Shown here: piece after piece, positions 3,269-7,369 of the stretch
How the letters are laid out: each line of letters starts with the position of its first letter
Numbering within the stretch: position 1 is the first letter of the stretch
Assembly: GCA_004555635.1 (NCBI GenBank)
Contig: SFHN01000056.1
Coordinates: forward strand, 1-7,369
Direction: 5' to 3'
Source: [Eubacterium] saphenum
GTDB lineage: Bacteria > Bacillota > Clostridia > Oscillospirales > Ruminococcaceae
Length of the DNA stretch: 7,369 nt
Translations under genes and position numbers: made by a program
Notes under the pieces: generated by a model
Database searches by the model: none
What the model was told of the DNA's origin: nothing
The model's input: the letters and a program-made list of their open reading frames with translations, nothing else

Positions 3269-6073
3269 CTACTTCCAGCGGAAAACCCACACGGTCGAAC
3301 CGTTCAGGCTGTCCGCAAGCTTCTCTATCGGCGCGGACTTCTTCAGCAGCGGGCAAAGCCCGAACATCATCGCGGCAAGCTCTCCCGCCGCCGACTTGTC
3401 TGCGGGGCGCTCTACATAAAACTCCAGCGTTCCGTCGCCGATTACCGCAGGCACTGCGCCAAACCGCCCGTAAAGCCACTTCGCCGCTGCCATAAGCGAC
3501 AAAGCATCGGGGCAGCCGTCATACTCTCCGAACGGAATATACGCGAACACCTCCCACGGCTCCTTTATGGGTACTTCAGCCAGCAGAAGCGGCACGGTCT
3601 TTCTGCTCTCAAAGCTCCAGTAGCTTATAAAGCGCTTCAGCGGCGCTTCGGGCTGCGTCCTTTCGGGGACGGAAATCTCCTGCGAAAGCCCTCTTAGTAA
3701 ACCTTCGCCGTCGGGGAGCGGCATATCCGAAAGCCCCTTTCGGTACTCCGCGAGCCTTTGCGCCGAGAACCCGAAGCCGCTTTCTTCGTCGCGGCAGCCG
3801 GAGTTTTCGATAAGCCTTGCAAGCAGGTCCTTGTCTATCGTCATTATCACGGGGACAAATCCCTCGATTTTCCCGCGCAGCAACGCTTCGCGGTAGGCTA
3901 TCATCAGCTCGACGTCGTCCTCCGCCTCGGGGAAAAGCCGATAGCGGCAGCCGATATAGTTCACCAGCGCGGGCAGCAGGTGGTCGCTTTCGTTGTCCTT
4001 GTCAAGCACAAGGCGCGTGCCCTCTTCTCCCGACTCGTTAAGGCGCGGGTCGGCGGTCATCTGAAGGAACGTTCCGTTTCCCTGCGGGAGATACAGCACG
4101 GGCGCCTCTCCGCCGCAGCGTATCACGGCAGGCTTTTCGCCGTATTCCGCAGTAAACCGCGAGCAGTCTGCCGCGATTTCCCCGTCGATTGCCGCGCCGA
4201 ACCAGTTTCTGAACCAGTCGGCGGCTTCGGAAGCGCTTTTCACGGGTACCTCCGCGATTGTCAGCGGTCTTACGGGGTCGATTGAGCTGACAAGCTCCCG
4301 CAGCTCGTCGTCGGGGGTATTTATCTGCTCGTCGTCGTAAATCATCAGCAGGGGAGTGAAGCCCTCTCGCTCGCCGACGCGCCTTGCGTTTTCCATAGCC
4401 TCGCGCACGGAGCTTCCGCGCGGGTAGAAGCATTTGCATCCGCACCCTAAAAGCCCCCGCATAACGTTTTCGGCAAAGCTAGATAGCCGTTCCTCGTTGT
4501 CCGCGTCAAACTTCTTTCTGAACTCGCAGAACCTGCTTTCGATAACCGCCGACAGCCCCTTGTAGTAGCTTTCGTCGAACGGAACGAACAGGTATGCTTC
4601 GTCGGCAAATTCCTCGCTGTTATACTTTTCTGTGCCGAAATACTGCTCGGCGTAGTCGTCAACATCTGACGGATAGCACTTGTCCTCGGAGAATATGTAA
4701 TAATCGTAGGCAAAGCTGTACCCCTCGTAGTTAAAGAAGAAAGGGGTCAGCACGCCGCCAAGCTCGTCGCGCAGGAACCCGCGCAGGTCGCGCGCCGTCC
4801 CGTCAAGCACTCCGCTCACCGTTTCGGGGAAGCAGTCGGCAAGCTCCGGTGCGCACAGCCCGCGCTCAATCGCCCAGCGCATAAAAATCGCTATATGGTT
4901 TGCGCCGCAGATTTCGTCGAGCGGAAGCTTTTTATCGCGGATTTTTGCGCTGTGGCTCTCCATATCGTCCACGGGCGAGGAGAACGGGTCGTCGTTTCCG
5001 CGCGGAATATACCCCTCGCAGGTGTTCTCCCGCGAAATGTCGGTAACGTGGCTTATATTCTCCATTCTGCCGAGCAGCGTCTGTGCGTCGTGGTCAATCT
5101 TGAAGTTCATCTCGCCGCGGTAAAGCGGCAGAATTTCAAAGAAGTTCACCTTTTCGCCGCTTGGCAGCTCGCAGATGCTTCCGCCCTCGTCAACTCCGAC
5201 AGGGTTAATCAGAAGCGAGCCGCAAAGCTCGGTGTTATCGGCGAACGGCTCCTGATTGTCAACCGAGTGACCCCAGCCGAGCCAGGTGTCGCAGTTTATA
5301 GGCAGCCGCGCGAGGTTTTTTATCAGCGCAAGCGGCCAGTACCACTCGTCAGAGGTTTCGCCAAGCTTCCAGTCGGGCGGCAGGCAGATAAGCAGCTCCG
5401 CCCTGCCGTACTCCTCCGCGCCAAGCTCCTCGGGAACGTTCATTATGTGCGCGCCCATTCCGAGCGTAATCAGCGTGTAGAAGTTCCGCTTCTCCGACGG
5501 CGGAACGCAGCAGATATCGACGTGTATATCGGGGCTTGCTATCTCGTGGTACACCGACGGAAACTCGCCGAAATACTGCTTGATATGCTCCTCGACGGCG
5601 TTAAGTTCCTCGTCATCGTAAAGCTCGGGGTCATAGTCCTCGGGGATTTCCTCCTCGTCCTCGCCCTCGCCTAAAATGTCCTCGATTTCCTCGATATACT
5701 CGTCGCATTCCTCAAGATACTCCTCGGGCGGGTTCATATTCATACAGCGGGCGAAGCAAATGCGTGCGCGGTCGAGAATGTTAAAGCGCAGGTTCTCGTC
5801 GTTTTCGCACTCCTCGTCCTCCGAGGCGTTCATAAGCGCATAGCCCATTCGGTAGTGCCACTTGAAATTCCCGTCAAGCCTTTCGCGCTGACTCTCCAGC
5901 ACGGCGATAGCCTTTTTGTACTCGCCCGTGTTGTTGTACGCCACCGCGAGCTGCCCGAGGATTTCGTCGTCAAGGCTGCTGTCGGGCAGGGCGAGAATTG
6001 CTTCGATGATTTTCTCGTGCTCGTCGTTGTCGAACCATTCGTTTATCCTGTTCATCAACTCGTCTTTGTTCAT
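3269..6073 (-). CDS. Large TPR + SUFU + DUF4253 multidomain protein
   Basis: This 934-residue acidic protein has no signal peptide or membrane segment, so it is probably cytoplasmic. In order I see: two or three TPR-like helical hairpins (about 10-125, e.g. AVAYNNTGEYKKAIAVLESQ at 43-62); a very acidic linker (128-160); a SUFU (suppressor of fused-like) domain (about 170-340, with HVDICCVPPS, FYTLITLGMGAHIMNVP, RAELLICLPPDW and INPVG); an unassigned region (380-520, HIAIFMRWAIERGL); a degenerate DUF4253-like unit (about 555-665); and a C-terminal DUF4253 unit (about 725-934, with AEVPIKEPWEVFAYIPFG, FGAVPAVIGDGTLEFYV and LADSLNGSTVWVFRW). SUFU proteins occur as immunity modules in bacterial polymorphic-toxin systems, so a composite immunity role is possible but unproven. 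AGGAGA (6080-6085) lies six bases before the ATG. It follows the hydrolase gene by 25 bases, so the two are probably co-transcribed. Confidence 0.87.
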   Translation of the reverse strand: MNKDELMNRINEWFDNDEHEKIIEAILALPDSSLDDEILGQLAVAYNNTGEYKKAIAVLESQRERLDGNFKWHYRMGYALMNASEDEECENDENLRFNILDRARICFARCMNMNPPEEYLEECDEYIEEIEDILGEGEDEEEIPEDYDPELYDDEELNAVEEHIKQYFGEFPSVYHEIASPDIHVDICCVPPSEKRNFYTLITLGMGAHIMNVPEELGAEEYGRAELLICLPPDWKLGETSDEWYWPLALIKNLARLPINCDTWLGWGHSVDNQEPFADNTELCGSLLINPVGVDEGGSICELPSGEKVNFFEILPLYRGEMNFKIDHDAQTLLGRMENISHVTDISRENTCEGYIPRGNDDPFSSPVDDMESHSAKIRDKKLPLDEICGANHIAIFMRWAIERGLCAPELADCFPETVSGVLDGTARDLRGFLRDELGGVLTPFFFNYEGYSFAYDYYIFSEDKCYPSDVDDYAEQYFGTEKYNSEEFADEAYLFVPFDESYYKGLSAVIESRFCEFRKKFDADNEERLSSFAENVMRGLLGCGCKCFYPRGSSVREAMENARRVGEREGFTPLLMIYDDEQINTPDDELRELVSSIDPVRPLTIAEVPVKSASEAADWFRNWFGAAIDGEIAADCSRFTAEYGEKPAVIRCGGEAPVLYLPQGNGTFLQMTADPRLNESGEEGTRLVLDKDNESDHLLPALVNYIGCRYRLFPEAEDDVELMIAYREALLRGKIEGFVPVIMTIDKDLLARLIENSGCRDEESGFGFSAQRLAEYRKGLSDMPLPDGEGLLRGLSQEISVPERTQPEAPLKRFISYWSFESRKTVPLLLAEVPIKEPWEVFAYIPFGEYDGCPDALSLMAAAKWLYGRFGAVPAVIGDGTLEFYVERPADKSAAGELAAMMFGLCPLLKKSAPIEKLADSLNGSTVWVFRWK

Positions 6074-6098
6074 TCGTTTTCTCCTATATAAGGCTTGG

Positions 6099-6914
6099 TT
6101 ACAGCCCCATTTCGCCGAGCTGTTTAACCAGCCCGAGATAAAATTCCGTTATATCGGATATTTCGTTGTCGGCGTTTGGCGGCTTTTTCGCCAGCGGCAG
6201 ACGTCTTAGGTCTGTTTCGTCGCAGTGGGAAATGCCCCTTTTGCCCGTGCCGGTAAAGGTTCCGAGGTAATTCGTCCACATTACCGCGCGCGGCGCAAGC
6301 AGCCCGTCGTTGTCGCCCTCGAAGTGCCTGACGCACAGATATGTCAGCCACATCAGCATATCCGCACGGGCGCTTTTCATCACGAAGCCCGCGCTTTGGT
6401 AGTATACTCGAGGGTCGTCGGGGTTAGCCTCGTTAAAGCGCTGCGCGTCCGCTGTTCTGAAAGCGCAGATTGCCGCAAAGGTGTCGGGCGACCTGTCCCC
6501 AAGCAGTCGAAACCACAGGTCAACCGCCTTGCAGCACGCTCTGATAACCCCTTCGGGAAGTATCGGAAGCAGCGCGTCAACGGTTTTCGACCCGTTGTGC
6601 GGCGTTGAAAGCGTCGTGAGCGAGGCAATCCTGTCGCCCCACCCCATTGACGAAATAAGGTACCTTGCTTCCAGTCCGCCCTTTGAGTGCGCGATTATGT
6701 TAAGCTTCTGCGCGCCCGAGCTTTCAAGCGCACAAAGAGCGGCGCGTTCAATAAGCCGCGCGTTGCTTTCGATTGAGCCGTTTGAATCCTGATATCCGAA
6801 ATAAACATCTGTTCCGCTTTCGCGCAGCAGCCTTGCGAGCCGCCCCCAGTAGCAAAAGTGCTTTCTGTCGCGAAAGCCCATTCCGTGCAGCAGGAGAACA
6901 GGGTATCTTGTCAT
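6099..6914 (-). CDS. Lipase-type alpha/beta hydrolase, cytoplasmic
   Basis: The 271-residue product resembles triacylglycerol-lipase-like alpha/beta hydrolases. It starts MTRYPVLLLHGMG, placing the oxyanion-hole HG motif at residues 10-11. The nucleophile elbow is AHSKGG with S77, a variant of G-x-S-x-G with alanine in the first position, as in Bacillus lipases. STPHNGS (103-109) is the usual post-elbow segment. EGDNDGLL (199-206) offers the acid (probably D203), and H230 in ISHCDETD is the likely catalytic histidine. There is no signal peptide, so it should act in the cytoplasm, unlike secreted lipases; the true substrate is unknown. The start lies four bases after the stop of the upstream gene and has no clear ribosome binding site, which suggests translational coupling. 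The large SUFU-domain gene follows after 25 bases. Confidence 0.88.
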   Translation of the reverse strand: MTRYPVLLLHGMGFRDRKHFCYWGRLARLLRESGTDVYFGYQDSNGSIESNARLIERAALCALESSGAQKLNIIAHSKGGLEARYLISSMGWGDRIASLTTLSTPHNGSKTVDALLPILPEGVIRACCKAVDLWFRLLGDRSPDTFAAICAFRTADAQRFNEANPDDPRVYYQSAGFVMKSARADMLMWLTYLCVRHFEGDNDGLLAPRAVMWTNYLGTFTGTGKRGISHCDETDLRRLPLAKKPPNADNEISDITEFYLGLVKQLGEMGL

Positions 6915-6918
6915 AGCG

Positions 6919-7369
6919 TTAGTTCTGCGGCTTATGCGCCTTGCAGCAGAACTCGTTCACCGTGAGTTTAAGCACGACTACATTGTTAAGCATTTCCTCG
7001 GAAAATCTTTTGTCGGAAATATTTTCGGCGTATTTCTTTACAATCGTGTTAAGTCCCGTCAGCTTTTCTATGCCGTTTATGATGTCCACCGTGCCTACGC
7101 CCGTTATGCATTCGTAGTCGGCGGTGTAGCCGCAGGCAATCTCCCCGCCGACTATCCCCATCAGTTTATCTATCTCAAACGCGGCGCGGTTGTTCTCTTT
7201 TATAAGGTCAAGCTTTTTTCCCTGCGCGGCGCAGTGGAAGTAAAGCTCCAGCTTGTCGCCGTCAAGGTCAAACCCGAAGCACATCGGGATTATATATGGA
7301 TACTCCCCGTCGAAAAGCGCAAGGCGGCACACATGCGCCTCGTTAAGAATCCTTACTATCTCGTCGATA
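6919..7369 (-). CDS. NimA-like FMN-binding split-barrel protein (PNPOx family), runs off right edge
   Basis: The open frame enters from the right edge and gives 149 residues ending in AHKPQN. The first residues, IDEIVRILNEAHVCRLALFD, continue with GEYPYIIPMCFGFD and LELYFHCAAQGKKLDLIKEN. This is the pattern of the pyridoxamine-phosphate-oxidase-like family that includes nitroimidazole-resistance (NimA-type) proteins, whose usual start (an MRRKDRE-like segment) would lie about ten residues beyond the edge. An in-frame GTG at 7330-7332 is internal: conserved sequence continues upstream of it. Such proteins bind FMN or a related flavin and are thought to be reductases or oxidases; many copies in anaerobes have no proven role in drug resistance. 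It is the first gene visible in the leftward unit, four bases before the hydrolase gene. Its promoter lies outside the window. Confidence 0.85.
   Translation of the reverse strand, partial: IDEIVRILNEAHVCRLALFDGEYPYIIPMCFGFDLDGDKLELYFHCAAQGKKLDLIKENNRAAFEIDKLMGIVGGEIACGYTADYECITGVGTVDIINGIEKLTGLNTIVKKYAENISDKRFSEEMLNNVVVLKLTVNEFCCKAHKPQN

Noticed and set aside
3758..4285. 175-residue plus-strand open frame inside the SUFU-domain gene
   Set aside because: Antisense to the DUF4253-like region, no recognisable domain.
4895..5674. 259-residue plus-strand open frame inside the SUFU-domain gene
   Set aside because: The opposite strand encodes a coherent SUFU domain here; this frame has Val/Arg/Leu-rich shadow composition and no plausible ribosome binding site or promoter.
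1..7369. CRISPR arrays, tRNA or rRNA genes, insertion sequences, attachment sites
   Set aside because: I saw no spaced direct repeats, no tRNA-like cloverleaf, no transposase or integrase gene and no terminal inverted repeats.

Overview
The window looks like chromosomal DNA of an anaerobic Gram-positive bacterium of the class Clostridia, most likely from the Oscillospiraceae/Ruminococcaceae. The clues are strong AGGAGG-type ribosome binding sites, consensus sigma-A promoters, a Clostridium-type 2[4Fe-4S] ferredoxin, a DarA/PstA cyclic-di-AMP receptor, a RicT (YaaT) homologue, and GC-rich codon use. The lineage is inferred from gene content and not proven.

Layout. (1) Bases 1-210, minus strand: the start of a YegP/DUF1508 gene that runs off the left edge, with a textbook promoter (TTGACA-17-TATAAT). 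(2) Bases 211-443: a divergent promoter region. (3) Bases 444-3093, plus strand: darA (c-di-AMP-binding PII-like protein), holB (DNA polymerase III delta prime) and ricT (PSP1-domain Fe-S protein), tightly packed, then a 56-residue ferredoxin with its own promoter. This is a shortened version of the Bacillus tmk-darA-yaaR-holB-yaaT-yabA cluster, without tmk and yaaR upstream. (4) Bases 3128-3206: two opposed intrinsic terminators separating the convergent units. (5) Bases 3269-7369, minus strand: a three-gene unit read right to left. It holds a NimA-like FMN-binding split-barrel protein (runs off the right edge), a cytoplasmic lipase-type alpha/beta hydrolase, and a 934-residue protein with TPR-like repeats, a SUFU domain, an unassigned middle region and two DUF4253-like units.

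How it works together. The plus-strand genes are housekeeping: nucleotide second-messenger sensing, clamp loading, RNA-processing or developmental control through the Ric complex, and low-potential electron transfer. The minus-strand unit is accessory. SUFU domains are known in bacteria as immunity-like modules of polymorphic-toxin systems, so the large protein may be a composite immunity-type protein, but no toxin gene is visible here.

Most notable observations: the darA and ferredoxin promoters share an unusual layout (TTGATTTTTT, TATAAT, then AGGGTTATTT at an identical offset at the start of the transcript, followed by a pairing CCC), and the large SUFU protein carries an internal duplication. 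No clearly new system is proven by the sequence.
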